Source: Collinsella sp.
GTDB taxonomy: Bacteria > Actinomycetota > Coriobacteriia > Coriobacteriales > Coriobacteriaceae
Assembly: GCA_019414545.1 (NCBI GenBank)
Contig: DXLV01000004.1
Location: forward strand, 38,358-83,007
Direction of reading: 5' to 3'
DNA length: 44,650 bases
In this document: positions 34,256 to 43,186 of the stretch, one piece after another
Layout: each line of letters opens with the position of its first letter
Numbering within the stretch: position 1 is the first letter of the stretch
The notes under the pieces: generated by a model
Told to the model about the DNA's origin: nothing
Seen by the model: only the letters and a program-made list of their open reading frames with translations
Database searches by the model: none
Program-made: the position numbers and the translations under genes

Positions 34256-36051
34256 CAACTGATGAGCACCGCTTGAGTCGAAAGACTCTGAACGTCATAG
34301 CTGCCAGCGTTATTGTCAGCGCCGTCTTGTTAGGCCTGTTGTATACGGTTGGAACCCATCGCTGCCTCGAAAAAACGCTTGGGTTTGGCCAAGAAACCAT
34401 GGTGTTTTTGGAGAACGCTTGCGAAAAATATGACCGCTACGAACAGGGGAGAAAAACCGAGGCGACGCACGATTTGCTCGCCGCGGTCGAATCGTTTGCG
34501 ACGTTCCTGTCCTCTGATCGCGTTGAGGTTAACGACGATCTTATCGAGCAATTTGTCCATGCCGAGAACCTTTCGGGGCTGATGGTCATGGACTCCGATG
34601 GCCATATGGCTGCCCACTACGACATCGATGGTCGCGATCCGCTCATGTTGTGGCGAGATGAGTTGGCCTGTTCGCCGGTCGCATCGATGTATCAAGGTTC
34701 CAAAGTGACCTACTCAACTGTCGATGAGCGCCGTGGTGTCGTTTTTGCCGTCTGTGCTGTTCCGTATGGCGACGGCGTTGCCCTGGCATACCGCTCACTT
34801 GGTTCCGATACGGCGGACGACTATTCATATGCCATAGCCGACGTGCTTTCGAACAGTACCTTCCACCAGGGTCCCACGGTGCTTGTTATGGAGGATGCGG
34901 AGATTGTCTCATCCAACAGTGCCGATGCTGACGTGTCGCTCGCCCGACTCCTCACCAGCGTAGGAGTTGAGTGGAAAGACGACGGCCTGACGCGCATCGA
35001 ATATCGAGGAGACGAATGGTATGCCGTGCGTGCGGCATATAAGGACTACCGCCTGTTTGCGCTATATCCCAAATCTGAGGTCATGTCTGACAGGATTTCA
35101 TTTGTCGCCGTCGGCGTCTTGGTGTGTCTTGCGTTTTGGGTCGTGGTGCTGTTGGCTCGAAATATCGTTGACCACCGCAATTTGGTCGAAAAGGATAAAC
35201 AGCTCGGCATTATCAATGCCATAAGCGCCATCTACGATTCGACCTTCCTTTTGCATCTCGACACCCTCGAGATCGAGGGGATCAATATGTCGCCGGCGAT
35301 AGCGAAAATATTTGCCGAGCACAGCGAGGCATATGACTTTATGGACACGGTCTGCCGGGATATCGTGAGCCCCGAAAGCCGCGAAGCGGTTGTGGGCCTC
35401 GTAGATGTAAGTTCGCTTCGTGAACGTATGGAGGGCGTACCGTACTTGGCTGCCGAGGTGCGAGATTGTCGAGGCGCTTGGTACTCGCTACAGGTTGTCC
35501 CCCAGCATCGCGATGAGCAAGGCCGGCTGGAGTCGGTCGTCGTGGCGACGCACAACATATCGATGGTCAAGCATGCCGAGGAGCTGTCATATCAAGACAA
35601 ACTGACGGGGCTTCGCAACCGCAACTATCTTGAATCGCGCGGAGATAGCCTGGTAAACGAGGACTTGCCCGTGAGCGTGATTATGTTGGACTGCAATTAT
35701 CTCAAGCGGACCAACGACATCTATGGTCACGAGATGGGGGATGAACTGCTGCGACGGACGGCGTCCGTGCTGCGGCGGGTGGCTGGTGCGGATTATCTGC
35801 CGATGCGCCTTGGCGGCGACGAGTTTTTGCTGGTTTGCCCCCATACTGACAACGAGTCTGCGCTCGGGCTGGAACAGGATCTTCGTCTCGGTCTTGCCGC
35901 GGTAAGCGATGAGGCCCTGACGGTCAGCGCATCGATTGGCGTGGCGACCGTCGAGACGGCTGGAAATACGCTGGCCGATGTATATCGTGTCGCCGACCAC
36001 AATATGTATCGGGAGAAGCGCACGGTCCACGCACAGGGTGCGGACTGCTAA
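34252..36051 (+). CDS. Membrane diguanylate cyclase (sensor-PAS-GGDEF)
   Basis: 599-aa protein with two membrane helices (about 12-33 and 284-303) flanking a roughly 250-residue extracytoplasmic sensor domain, a PAS-like region (about 320-435), and a GGDEF domain at 445-595. The motif DKLTGLRNRNYLE, the metal site MLDCNYLKRTNDIYGHEMGDELL and the intact LGGDEF active site indicate c-di-GMP synthesis. The RxxD inhibitory site normally five residues before GGDEF is absent (AGADYLPMR). Its ATG overlaps the stop of the binding-protein gene, so the pair is coupled. Confidence 0.9.
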   Translation: MTTDEHRLSRKTLNVIAASVIVSAVLLGLLYTVGTHRCLEKTLGFGQETMVFLENACEKYDRYEQGRKTEATHDLLAAVESFATFLSSDRVEVNDDLIEQFVHAENLSGLMVMDSDGHMAAHYDIDGRDPLMLWRDELACSPVASMYQGSKVTYSTVDERRGVVFAVCAVPYGDGVALAYRSLGSDTADDYSYAIADVLSNSTFHQGPTVLVMEDAEIVSSNSADADVSLARLLTSVGVEWKDDGLTRIEYRGDEWYAVRAAYKDYRLFALYPKSEVMSDRISFVAVGVLVCLAFWVVVLLARNIVDHRNLVEKDKQLGIINAISAIYDSTFLLHLDTLEIEGINMSPAIAKIFAEHSEAYDFMDTVCRDIVSPESREAVVGLVDVSSLRERMEGVPYLAAEVRDCRGAWYSLQVVPQHRDEQGRLESVVVATHNISMVKHAEELSYQDKLTGLRNRNYLESRGDSLVNEDLPVSVIMLDCNYLKRTNDIYGHEMGDELLRRTASVLRRVAGADYLPMRLGGDEFLLVCPHTDNESALGLEQDLRLGLAAVSDEALTVSASIGVATVETAGNTLADVYRVADHNMYREKRTVHAQGADC

Positions 36052-36164
36052 TCTTGCCCCCGCGAGTCCATGCATCGTAGGATGTTGAATCGGTGCTTGC
36101 GATAATAAGTCGGCCCAGGCGGGGATAATAGACGTCTGAAATTTCTTTCTGAGAGGGGATCTCA

Positions 36165-36428
36165 ATGATTAGTTTTGACTACAAGCCGCAGGGTGTATGC
36201 TCTCGCAATATTCACCTCAATCTCTCTGACGATGGCAGCAAGGTGCTGGGCGTTGAGTTTACCGGCGGCTGTGACGGCAATCTCAAGGCAATCTCCAAGT
36301 TAGTCGAGGGTGCTCCTGCCGATCGCGTAATCGAGGTTCTCGCCGGTAATACCTGCGGTATGAAAAAGACCTCTTGCGCCGATCAGCTTACGCGCGCTAT
36401 CGAGGCCGCTCGCGCCGAGATCGCCTAA
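36165..36428 (+). CDS. TSCPD-domain protein (TIGR03905 type)
   Basis: 87-aa cysteine-containing protein: YKPQGVCSRNI, VEFTGGCDGNLKAISKLVEG, GNTCGMKKTSCADQLTRAI. The order of Cys motifs matches small TSCPD proteins, which resemble a C-terminal domain of B12-dependent ribonucleotide reductases. Here the TSCPD motif reads TSCAD. AGAGGGG precedes the ATG. Function is unknown; metal binding by the four Cys is plausible. Its stop codon overlaps the next start (TAATG). Confidence 0.85.
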   Translation: MISFDYKPQGVCSRNIHLNLSDDGSKVLGVEFTGGCDGNLKAISKLVEGAPADRVIEVLAGNTCGMKKTSCADQLTRAIEAARAEIA

Positions 36429-37639
36429 TGGGTATCGCCGACCACATCAAGAATGGAATATCGCGCCGTGGCTTTGTGCTCGGCGGTGCTGCCGCGGGCG
36501 CTGCCACGGTGCTTGCCGGTTGCTCGAAAAAAACGGGCACCAGCGACGATGCCGCCGGCGAGCCGCAAGTTATCAAGGACGATTCGAAGATTGTCTCGAT
36601 CACTGATGAGTACGAAGCTGTTGATATCGATCTTGAGCCGGCGGCGTCGTGGACGCTGCCGCTGGGCACGCTGCTGTACTACTGCGATGGCGACTACGCT
36701 GCCGCGATGATGGCGCCTGCTTCTGCCCTGCATGCCAATACGCTTGGTGTGCTCAACCTGGGCGATGGCTCGCTTACCACACTTATCGAGGATCCCGTTG
36801 AGGGAACCGGTTATGCGTTTTACGACGTTCGCGCGGGTGATGGCGTGTTCGCGTGGGTCGAGATGAACTTTGCCAATGCGTCTTGGAAACTCTATGCGCA
36901 AAACCTTGCAGGCTCCTCCCTTACCGGCAACGCTGTCGAGCTCGATCGCGGTGGCGAAAATTACGATCCGCCGCTCTTCACAGCGTATGGGTCGTCGGTC
37001 ATCTGGTATAAGATGCCCTCGTCCGGCGGCAGCAAGACGAGTAACGATTCGTACTGCTACCGTCAGTCGCCTAGCGAGTCCAAGCCTGAGACTATTTGGA
37101 AGTCGACGGGCCGCTTCGCATCCGCCCCGCGTGTGAGCGACGGCATCCTGACCATCTCGCCCCGCGTGCACAATGATGAGGGCGTCTATTACGGTATGAC
37201 GGCGATCGACCTGACTGACGGCAACAATACGAAGCGAGCTCAGCTGGTGCTTCCTTCGTCGGTTTCGCCTTTCGAGGCCGTGTATATGGGCGACACCTTC
37301 GTGTTCTCCATTGAGGCGACGTATAACGGTGTGGGTAGCCTGGGCAATATGGGCACCTATATCGGTAACGAGGGCGGGCCGTACCTCTTCCTTTCGCGTG
37401 AGCCGCTCGCGTGCGTTGCGGGAAGGAAAAATAAATACCTGGTTAAAGTCCAGGCGTCGCATTTTTTGATTGACACTTCGGCTAAGACCTACGGCTCGCT
37501 TCTGTCGCCCGACCGAGCCCTGGAGTATGGCGATTATCCAGCTACGGCGGGAAAATCGGACTCATTCCTTACGTACGCCACGGTGCGCAACAGCCAGGGT
37601 ATACCAGAGACGGTCACCGCACGCCTATTCTCTCTTTAA
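36428..37639 (+). CDS. Tat-exported lipoprotein of unknown function
   Basis: 403-aa protein from the ATG at 36428, overlapping the TSCPD stop codon. The N-terminus has a twin-arginine signal (SRRGFVLGGAAAGAATVLAGC) ending in a lipobox LAGC, so it should be exported folded by Tat and lipidated on Cys34 or thereabouts. The rest (VLNLGDGSLTTLIED, GVFAWVEMNFANASWKLYAQNL, APRVSDGILTISPRVHNDEG) reads like a beta-propeller with repeated short strands. No enzymatic motif is visible. Cotranscription with the TSCPD gene is likely. Confidence 0.8.
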   Translation: MGIADHIKNGISRRGFVLGGAAAGAATVLAGCSKKTGTSDDAAGEPQVIKDDSKIVSITDEYEAVDIDLEPAASWTLPLGTLLYYCDGDYAAAMMAPASALHANTLGVLNLGDGSLTTLIEDPVEGTGYAFYDVRAGDGVFAWVEMNFANASWKLYAQNLAGSSLTGNAVELDRGGENYDPPLFTAYGSSVIWYKMPSSGGSKTSNDSYCYRQSPSESKPETIWKSTGRFASAPRVSDGILTISPRVHNDEGVYYGMTAIDLTDGNNTKRAQLVLPSSVSPFEAVYMGDTFVFSIEATYNGVGSLGNMGTYIGNEGGPYLFLSREPLACVAGRKNKYLVKVQASHFLIDTSAKTYGSLLSPDRALEYGDYPATAGKSDSFLTYATVRNSQGIPETVTARLFSL

Positions 37640-37698
37640 GCTTAGAGGGGTTAAAAAGGCGCCAACAGGGGAATAAGCGCGTTGTAATTGTGAGTACC

Positions 37699-37737
37699 GC
37701 CCGCCGAGCTGCCGCGTCATAGCGGCATCCGGCGGGC
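37699..37737 (+). other. Hairpin upstream of the two-component operon
   Basis: Outer stem GCCCGCCG (37699-37706) with CGGCGGGC (37730-37737) and inner stem GCCGC (37711-37715) with GCGGC (37722-37726). No T run follows on the plus strand. It may be a weak or factor-assisted terminator of the lipoprotein gene or a leader structure for the response regulator. Confidence 0.5.
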
Positions 37738-37792
37738 TCAGGTGCGTTAAAATGGGCTTGTTCTTAGCTAATTGAGACAGGGGGGCCGTGTT

Positions 37793-38515
37793 ATGGCTTC
37801 AGATGCAAAAAAGATTCTGCTGGTCGAGGATGAGAAGGCAATCCGTGACGCCGTCGCTGCCTATCTCGAGCGCGAAGGCTACTGGGTTGTGGGCGTCGGC
37901 GACGGCCAGTCCGCGATCGAGGAGTTCGAGAAGCATCAGTTTGACCTGGTCGTGCTCGACCTTATGCTCCCCAAGATCCCCGGCGAGCGTGTTTGCCGCA
38001 CCATTCGCGATACCTCGGATGTCCCCATCATCATGCTGACGGCTAAGGGCGAGATCGAGGACCGTATTATCGGTCTTGAGCTCGGCGCCGACGACTATCT
38101 GATTAAGCCGTTCTCGCCGCGCGAGCTCGTCGCCCGCGTTCGCGCTCTGTTCCGCCGTGCCCATCAGGCCGACGAGCCCGCCGTCGAGGTACTCGACTTC
38201 GGCGATCTGGTCATCGATATCTCGGGCCACAAGGTCTTGGTCGAGGGCAAGGAAGTCGATCTGACGGCTTCCGAGTTCAAGCTGCTCACCACGCTTGCTC
38301 GTCATCCCGGCCGTGTTTACAACCGTATGGAGCTGGTCGAGAAGGTGCTTGGGTACGACTTTGAGGGCTATGAGCGCACCATCGATAGCCACGTGAAGAA
38401 CCTTCGCGCCAAGCTGGGCGATGATCCCAAGAAGCCCAAGTGGCTCTACACCGTCCATGGTGTCGGCTATCGTTTCGAGGCTCCGGCCAAGACCGATAAG
38501 TCGGACGAGAAATAG
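37793..38515 (+). CDS. OmpR/PhoB-family response regulator
   Basis: 240-aa regulator from the ATG at 37793, 7 bp after a GGGGGG-rich ribosome-binding site. Receiver domain with acidic pocket VEDE, phosphoacceptor Asp56 in VVLDLMLP, Thr83 and Lys105 (LIKPFSP). The C-terminal winged helix (DLTASEFKLLTTLARHPGRVYNRMELVEKV...RTIDSHVKNLRAKLG...VHGVGYRFE) is typical of OmpR/PhoB. The partner kinase begins 11 bp later. The target genes cannot be told from the window. Confidence 0.95.
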   Translation: MASDAKKILLVEDEKAIRDAVAAYLEREGYWVVGVGDGQSAIEEFEKHQFDLVVLDLMLPKIPGERVCRTIRDTSDVPIIMLTAKGEIEDRIIGLELGADDYLIKPFSPRELVARVRALFRRAHQADEPAVEVLDFGDLVIDISGHKVLVEGKEVDLTASEFKLLTTLARHPGRVYNRMELVEKVLGYDFEGYERTIDSHVKNLRAKLGDDPKKPKWLYTVHGVGYRFEAPAKTDKSDEK

Positions 38516-38526
38516 GGAAATCACAT

Positions 38527-40092
38527 ATGACACCTGCGCGCTTTGAAATCGGACAAAAGCACAAGCAGGAGAGCGAGGCGGGTTCCAAGGCTAGTTGGAA
38601 CACGCCTCGTTCCGATTCACGGCCAACGATGAGCTATCCCTCGCGCATGGCACTTGCTTTTGCTCTGACATCGCTCATGACGGTATTGGTGCTGGTGGGC
38701 GTGGTCTCTGTTGTGTGGGGCACGGTCTTTTCGGATTACACGCGCTCTAATATCGTCGAAATCGCAAATTCCGCTGCCGAAAAGCTTGCGACGTCGTATG
38801 AGGAAAACGGCAATTGGACTGCGGGCGAGCTACGTACGGTCGCGACATCGAGTTTGGTGTCCGACGATTTGGGTATGCAGGTCGTCAACAAGAAAGGCGT
38901 TGTCGTTTATGACGACTCATGGCCTTCGGCAAGCGCGACCGCCGATGTGCGCGAGAACGAATCGCCGTCGAGCAGCTCGAGCGGGAAAAAAGCATCGCAT
39001 AGTCCGGTCTCGTCGGCTCCCACCGGCTCCGATAGCGTTGCAAACGTCGAAATCATAACGTCTTCCGGCGAGCATGTCGGACAGGTAAAGCTGTGGGCCA
39101 TCGGCTCCGATGCCTTGCTCACCAAGGCAGATTCTGCGTTTAGGGAGAAGACCTTTAACGCCATGGCCCTTGCTGCGGTTGTTGCAGTTTGCATTTCGGT
39201 CGTTATCGGATCACTCGTGTCGCGCATGCTCACCAAGCCGATTCACCGTATTACCAGCACGGCCAAGCAAATTCGCGATGGCGATCTGTCTGCTCGTACG
39301 GGCTTGCGCGGCGATGACGAGATTGATCAGCTGGGTGAGACCTTCGATGAGATGGCCACTTCGCTCGAGAAGGATATGAAACACGAGAAGCGCCTGACCT
39401 CAGACGTGGCTCACGAACTTCGTACTCCGCTTATGGCCATGCTCGCGACAGTCGAAGCCATGCAGGATGGGGTGTATCCCACCGACGACGAGCATCTGGA
39501 AACCGTTGCATCCGAGACACGTCGCCTGGCCCGTCTGGTGCAGCAGATGCTCGATCTATCGCGCATGGAAAACAGCACAGCGCCGCTCAACCTTGAGCCG
39601 GTGGACATGGTTCCCTTCGTGCGTTCCATCGTCAACGCTCAGGAGCGCCTGTTTGTTGACCGCGATCTGCGCTTGCGCTTTGCAGATGAAACCCAGGGTC
39701 ACGACGATGTCGTCGAGGCCGATCCCGACATGATCACGCAGTGTGTCATCAATCTCATGAGCAACGCCATGCGCTACACCCCCGAGGGCGGTTGGGTCGT
39801 GGTGTCGGTGCTCAGTGACCGCAAGCATGTCAGTATTGCCGTTTCGGATACCGGCATCGGTATTGCCAAGGACGATCTGTCGCGCATCTTTGGTCGTTTT
39901 TGGCGTGCCGACGCCAGTCGCGCCCGCGAGGCGGGTGGCCTGGGCGTGGGCCTCGCCGTGACTAAACAAATCGTCGAGCGCCATCATGGCTACATTTCCG
40001 TGGAGTCGGAGCTTGGAAAGGGTACGACTTTTACAATTCATCTGCCTCGCGAGCACACGGCGGACGCGGCATCTACTACAATGGAGCACTAG
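38527..40092 (+). CDS. Sensor histidine kinase with HAMP domain
   Basis: 521-aa kinase partner of the upstream response regulator. Membrane helices at about 41-63 and 211-231 enclose a roughly 145-residue extracellular sensor part with a Ser-rich stretch (about 146-165). A HAMP domain follows (about 232-285), then the phosphoacceptor His296 in SDVAHELRTP, N-box NLMSNAMRYTPEGG, G1 SDTGIGI, and G2 GGLGVGLAV. The cytoplasmic N-terminal extension of about 40 residues is polar. The signal is unknown. Confidence 0.95.
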   Translation: MTPARFEIGQKHKQESEAGSKASWNTPRSDSRPTMSYPSRMALAFALTSLMTVLVLVGVVSVVWGTVFSDYTRSNIVEIANSAAEKLATSYEENGNWTAGELRTVATSSLVSDDLGMQVVNKKGVVVYDDSWPSASATADVRENESPSSSSSGKKASHSPVSSAPTGSDSVANVEIITSSGEHVGQVKLWAIGSDALLTKADSAFREKTFNAMALAAVVAVCISVVIGSLVSRMLTKPIHRITSTAKQIRDGDLSARTGLRGDDEIDQLGETFDEMATSLEKDMKHEKRLTSDVAHELRTPLMAMLATVEAMQDGVYPTDDEHLETVASETRRLARLVQQMLDLSRMENSTAPLNLEPVDMVPFVRSIVNAQERLFVDRDLRLRFADETQGHDDVVEADPDMITQCVINLMSNAMRYTPEGGWVVVSVLSDRKHVSIAVSDTGIGIAKDDLSRIFGRFWRADASRAREAGGLGVGLAVTKQIVERHHGYISVESELGKGTTFTIHLPREHTADAASTTMEH

Positions 40093-40201
40093 CTTTTCGC
40101 TATTCGGTGAAGGAGGGGTTTCGTCCCTGCCGCTCCGAGTTTGCGAAAACGTGCGGGAAAGAACCCGCATTACTGTCGTATTTTGGTAAGGAGTGACTCA
40201 C

Positions 40202-41089
40202 GTGACAACGATGGAGCGTCGTCCGGATTCCCGTGGCAAGGTTCGTGATATCTACGATGCCGGTGAAAACCTGCTGATGGTCGCCACCGACCGCATTTCT
40301 GCGTTCGACTTCATTCTTCCCGACGAGATTCCGTTTAAGGGAGAGGTGCTCAACCGCATCTCGGCATTCTGGTTCGATAAGTTTGCCGACATCGTTCCCA
40401 ACCACCTCGTTTCCATCGACCCGGCGGATTTCCCTGAGGAGTTTGCTGAGTATCGTGACTACCTCGCCGGCCGCGCCATGCTGGTTAAGAAGGCCCAGAC
40501 GATTCCTATCGAGTGCATCGTCCGCGGCTATCTGACCGGTTCGGGCAAGAAGACCTACGACGAGAACGGCACCGTCTGCGGCATCCAGCTGCCTGAGGGC
40601 CTGACCGAGGCCTCCAAGCTTCCCGAGCCGCTGTTCACCCCGTCCACGAAGGCCGAGATCGGTGATCACGACGAGAATATCTCGTTTGAGCGTTGTTGCG
40701 AGATCGTTGGCGAGGACATCGCCACGCAGATTCGCGATCTGTCCCTCAAGATCTACAAGGCTGCTGCCGAGTATGCAGCGACTCGTGGCATCATCATTGC
40801 CGACACCAAGTTCGAGTTTGGTGTTATTGATGGCAAGGTCACGCTGATCGACGAGTGCCTCACGCCCGACTCCAGCCGTTTCTGGCCTGCTGCCAGCTAC
40901 GAGGAGGGCAAGATCCAGCCTAGCTACGACAAGCAATTCGTCCGCAATTGGCTCAAGGCCAACTGGGATATGACGGGGGAGACCCCGCACCTGCCCGCCG
41001 AGGTCATCGATGGCACGTCCGAGCGCTATCGCGAGGCCTTCCAGATCATCACGGGCTCCCAGTTCACAAGCATGAAGGAGAACGCATAA
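40202..41089 (+). CDS. purC: Phosphoribosylaminoimidazole-succinocarboxamide synthase
   Basis: 295-aa SAICAR synthetase, the step before PurB in purine synthesis. Motifs GKVRDIYD, VATDRISAFDFILPDEIPFKG, VRGYLTGSG, IADTKFEFG and TLIDECLTPDSSRFWP are canonical. I chose the GTG at 40202, 8 bp after TAAGGAG; the GTG at 40193 overlaps that site. A 6-bp hairpin (40152-40169, TGCGGG/CCCGCA) without a T run lies in the leader. The length is closer to the longer eukaryote/actinobacteria-like form than to the 237-aa E. coli enzyme. Confidence 0.96.
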   Translation: MTTMERRPDSRGKVRDIYDAGENLLMVATDRISAFDFILPDEIPFKGEVLNRISAFWFDKFADIVPNHLVSIDPADFPEEFAEYRDYLAGRAMLVKKAQTIPIECIVRGYLTGSGKKTYDENGTVCGIQLPEGLTEASKLPEPLFTPSTKAEIGDHDENISFERCCEIVGEDIATQIRDLSLKIYKAAAEYAATRGIIIADTKFEFGVIDGKVTLIDECLTPDSSRFWPAASYEEGKIQPSYDKQFVRNWLKANWDMTGETPHLPAEVIDGTSERYREAFQIITGSQFTSMKENA

Positions 41090-41665
41090 GTGAGTACCCG
41101 TAGCGCCACGAACAAGCGCACGCAATCCCACGAGGTTACCGGGGTTGCGCGCAAGTCCGCCGCATCTGCTAAGCCCGCCCGTCAGGCAGCGAGCTCTGTC
41201 CGCGTCGTGCCAGCATCATCCAAGGCACGCCGCAAAGAGCTCGAGAAGGGTGAAAACCTGGACGGCCTTTCCAAGGAGGAGAAGCGCGCCCGCAAGGCCA
41301 AGCAGCGTGCTCGCGAGGATCGTATCTACACGGTGTCGAATATTCTTCTCAAGCAGGATGAGGACTACACCAAGCGCCGCCGTATTTGGTGGGCTGTGCT
41401 CGCTATCGGCATGGTGCTCGTCGTGGCAATTGGGGCCTCGCTCTACTTCGCTCCCGGCGGCACGGTGTCCAGTCCCGTCCAGATGGTCGGCATCATTTTG
41501 TCCTATGTCATCATTCTGGGTGACTTTATCTACGACTTCGTTCGTATTCGTCCTCTGCGCAACAGGTATCGCACGCAGGCCGAGGGCATGTCCGAGAACA
41601 AGCTCAACGCTCTTATTGAGCGTGCAGCTGCCGAGGAGGACAAGAAGGCCTCCAAGAAGAAGTAG
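41090..41665 (+). CDS. Two-helix membrane protein with basic N-terminus
   Basis: 191-aa protein whose GTG start directly follows the purC stop codon. The first 100 residues are basic and Ala/Ser/Lys-rich, including a charged probable helix (about 42-75). Two transmembrane helices follow (about 101-122 and 132-153), then a charged C-terminal tail ending in lysines. I do not recognise a family. A terminator follows, so it is the last gene of the purC transcript. Confidence 0.75.
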   Translation: MSTRSATNKRTQSHEVTGVARKSAASAKPARQAASSVRVVPASSKARRKELEKGENLDGLSKEEKRARKAKQRAREDRIYTVSNILLKQDEDYTKRRRIWWAVLAIGMVLVVAIGASLYFAPGGTVSSPVQMVGIILSYVIILGDFIYDFVRIRPLRNRYRTQAEGMSENKLNALIERAAAEEDKKASKKK

Positions 41666-41698
41666 TAGCGTTACAACCTATAGATATCGCTAAGATAT

Positions 41699-41730
41699 AA
41701 GGCGCGTCGTTTTTTGCGGCGCGCCTTTTT
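41699..41730 (+). terminator. Terminator after the purC operon
   Basis: Stem AAGGCGCG (41699-41706) with CGCGCCTT (41720-41727), extendable inward, loop rich in T, followed by a T run to 41730. Confidence 0.82.
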
Positions 41731-41758
41731 ACTGTCCTATAGATAGATGGAGTGGCAC

Positions 41759-43039
41759 ATGATTCGAGCTGCCCTGACGGTCGAAGAGGCTCTGGAGGGC
41801 ATGAAGGCCCTGGAGCCCAAGATCAAAAATTATGCACGTCTCGTTGTCCGCAAGGGCGTAAACGTTAAGCCCGGCCAGGAGGTCGTCGTTCAGTCTCCCG
41901 TCGAGTGCGCGTCATTTGCGCGCGTGGTGGTTGCGGAGGCTTATGACGCTGGTGCCGGTCACGTGACGGTCATCTGGGCCGACGACGCCGTGACGAGGCT
42001 TACGTACGAGCATGTCGAGAAAAGTTACTTTGAGCAGACGCCCGAGTGGAAGCGCATGCAGTTGGATTCGTTGGCCCAGGACGGTGCCTGCTTTATCTTT
42101 ATCGAGGGTGCCGATCCTGCAGCCCTCAAGGGCATCGATCCAGCCAAGCCGGCTGCGGCATCCAAGGCGAGGAATACGCAGTGCAAAGTTTTCCGCCGTG
42201 GACTGGATTACAACATCAATCCGTGGTGCATCGCCGGCGCTCCGGTCGTGGCTTGGGCGCGCGAGGTGTTCCCGGGAGACGCCGATGAGGTTGCAATCTA
42301 TAAGCTGTGGAATGCGATTCTGCACACCGCTCGCGCCGATGGCCAGGACCCGGAGAGCGACTGGGAGCTTCATGACGCGGCGTTCGAAAAGAACTTGCGC
42401 TTCCTGAACGACAATCGTTTTGACCGGCTGCATTACACCGCGGCAAATGGAACCGATCTGACGATTGGCATGACGAAGGGTCACGAGTGGGCCGGCGGCA
42501 AGGGTAAGACGCCCGATGGACATCCCTTCTTCCCCAACATCCCCACCGAGGAGGTCTTCACCTCGCCTGATCGTATGCGTGCCGACGGTATCGTGTATTC
42601 GGCTATGCCGCTCATTCACCACGGTAACAAGGTTGACGATTTTTGGATTAAGTTCGAGAACGGTCGCGTGGTGGATTACGACGCCCGTGTGGGCAAGGCG
42701 ACGCTTGCGAGCATTATTGACACCGATGAAGGTGCCGCTCATCTGGGTGAGGCCGCGCTCATTTCCAAGAACACTCCGATCCGCGAAAGTGGCGTACTGT
42801 TCTACGATACGCTCTATGACGAGAACGCTAGCTGCCATCTCGCGCTAGGTGTCGGTTTCCCCGAATGCATCGAGGGTGGGTATGACATGTCCAAGGAAGA
42901 GCTCCTGGAGCATGGCGTTAACGTCTCGAGCACGCACGTCGATTTTATGATTGGCACGGACGACATCGATATTACGGGCATTACGCCTGATGGACGTGAA
43001 GTTGTGATTTTCCAGAACGGCCAATGGAGTTGGGAATAG
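41759..43039 (+). CDS. M29-family aminopeptidase (AmpS-like)
   Basis: 426-aa metallo-aminopeptidase of the thermophilic M29 family. The start is the ATG at 41759, 6 bp after ATGGAG; the upstream ATG is part of that site. Features: NYARLVVRKGVNVKPGQEVVVQSPVE at the N-terminus, PNIPTEEVFTSPDR with the metal-binding Glu, the YDARVGKATLASIIDTDEGAAHLGE segment, TLYDENASCHLALGVGFPE, and THVDFMIGTDDIDITGIT near the C-terminus. Acts on peptide N-termini in the cytoplasm. Its last codons overlap the probable -35 element of tRNA-Lys. Confidence 0.95.
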   Translation: MIRAALTVEEALEGMKALEPKIKNYARLVVRKGVNVKPGQEVVVQSPVECASFARVVVAEAYDAGAGHVTVIWADDAVTRLTYEHVEKSYFEQTPEWKRMQLDSLAQDGACFIFIEGADPAALKGIDPAKPAAASKARNTQCKVFRRGLDYNINPWCIAGAPVVAWAREVFPGDADEVAIYKLWNAILHTARADGQDPESDWELHDAAFEKNLRFLNDNRFDRLHYTAANGTDLTIGMTKGHEWAGGKGKTPDGHPFFPNIPTEEVFTSPDRMRADGIVYSAMPLIHHGNKVDDFWIKFENGRVVDYDARVGKATLASIIDTDEGAAHLGEAALISKNTPIRESGVLFYDTLYDENASCHLALGVGFPECIEGGYDMSKEELLEHGVNVSSTHVDFMIGTDDIDITGITPDGREVVIFQNGQWSWE

Positions 43040-43058
43040 TCCCAGACCGTGGTACAAT
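43030..43058 (+). promoter_or_regulatory. Probable promoter of tRNA-Lys
   Basis: TTGGGA (43030-43035), 17-nt spacer, TACAAT (43053-43058). The -35 hexamer overlaps the end of the aminopeptidase gene. The tRNA starts 9 nt after the -10 element. Confidence 0.6.
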
Positions 43059-43067
43059 GCCACCCGC

Positions 43068-43143
43068 GGGCCGTTAGCTCAGCTGGCAGAGCAGGGGACT
43101 TTTAATCCCAAGGTCCAGGGTTCAAACCCCTGACGGCCCACCA
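43068..43143 (+). tRNA. tRNA-Lys (TTT)
   Basis: Acceptor GGGCCGT pairs with ACGGCCC. D arm TAGCTCAGCTGGCAGAGC, loop CTTTTAA with anticodon TTT, and T arm CAGGGTTCAAACCCCTG are readable. CCA is encoded (43141-43143). The anticodon stem has one mismatched outer pair (G-A). It is followed by a terminator and a repeat that copies its 3' end. Confidence 0.95.
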
Positions 43144-43154
43144 TAGAATGGAAA

Positions 43155-43183
43155 AGCGACTGGCGGATGCCGGCCGCTTTTTT
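43155..43183 (+). terminator. Terminator of tRNA-Lys
   Basis: A 10-position stem (43155-43164 with 43169-43178, one mismatch, one G-T pair), GGAT loop and six T. A closely similar hairpin recurs at 44320-44348. Confidence 0.85.
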
Positions 43184-43186
43184 GTT

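Noticed and set aside
40093..40201. Possible purine riboswitch before purC
   Set aside because: Only a 6-bp hairpin is present; the conserved three-way junction and loop sequences of the purine riboswitch are absent.
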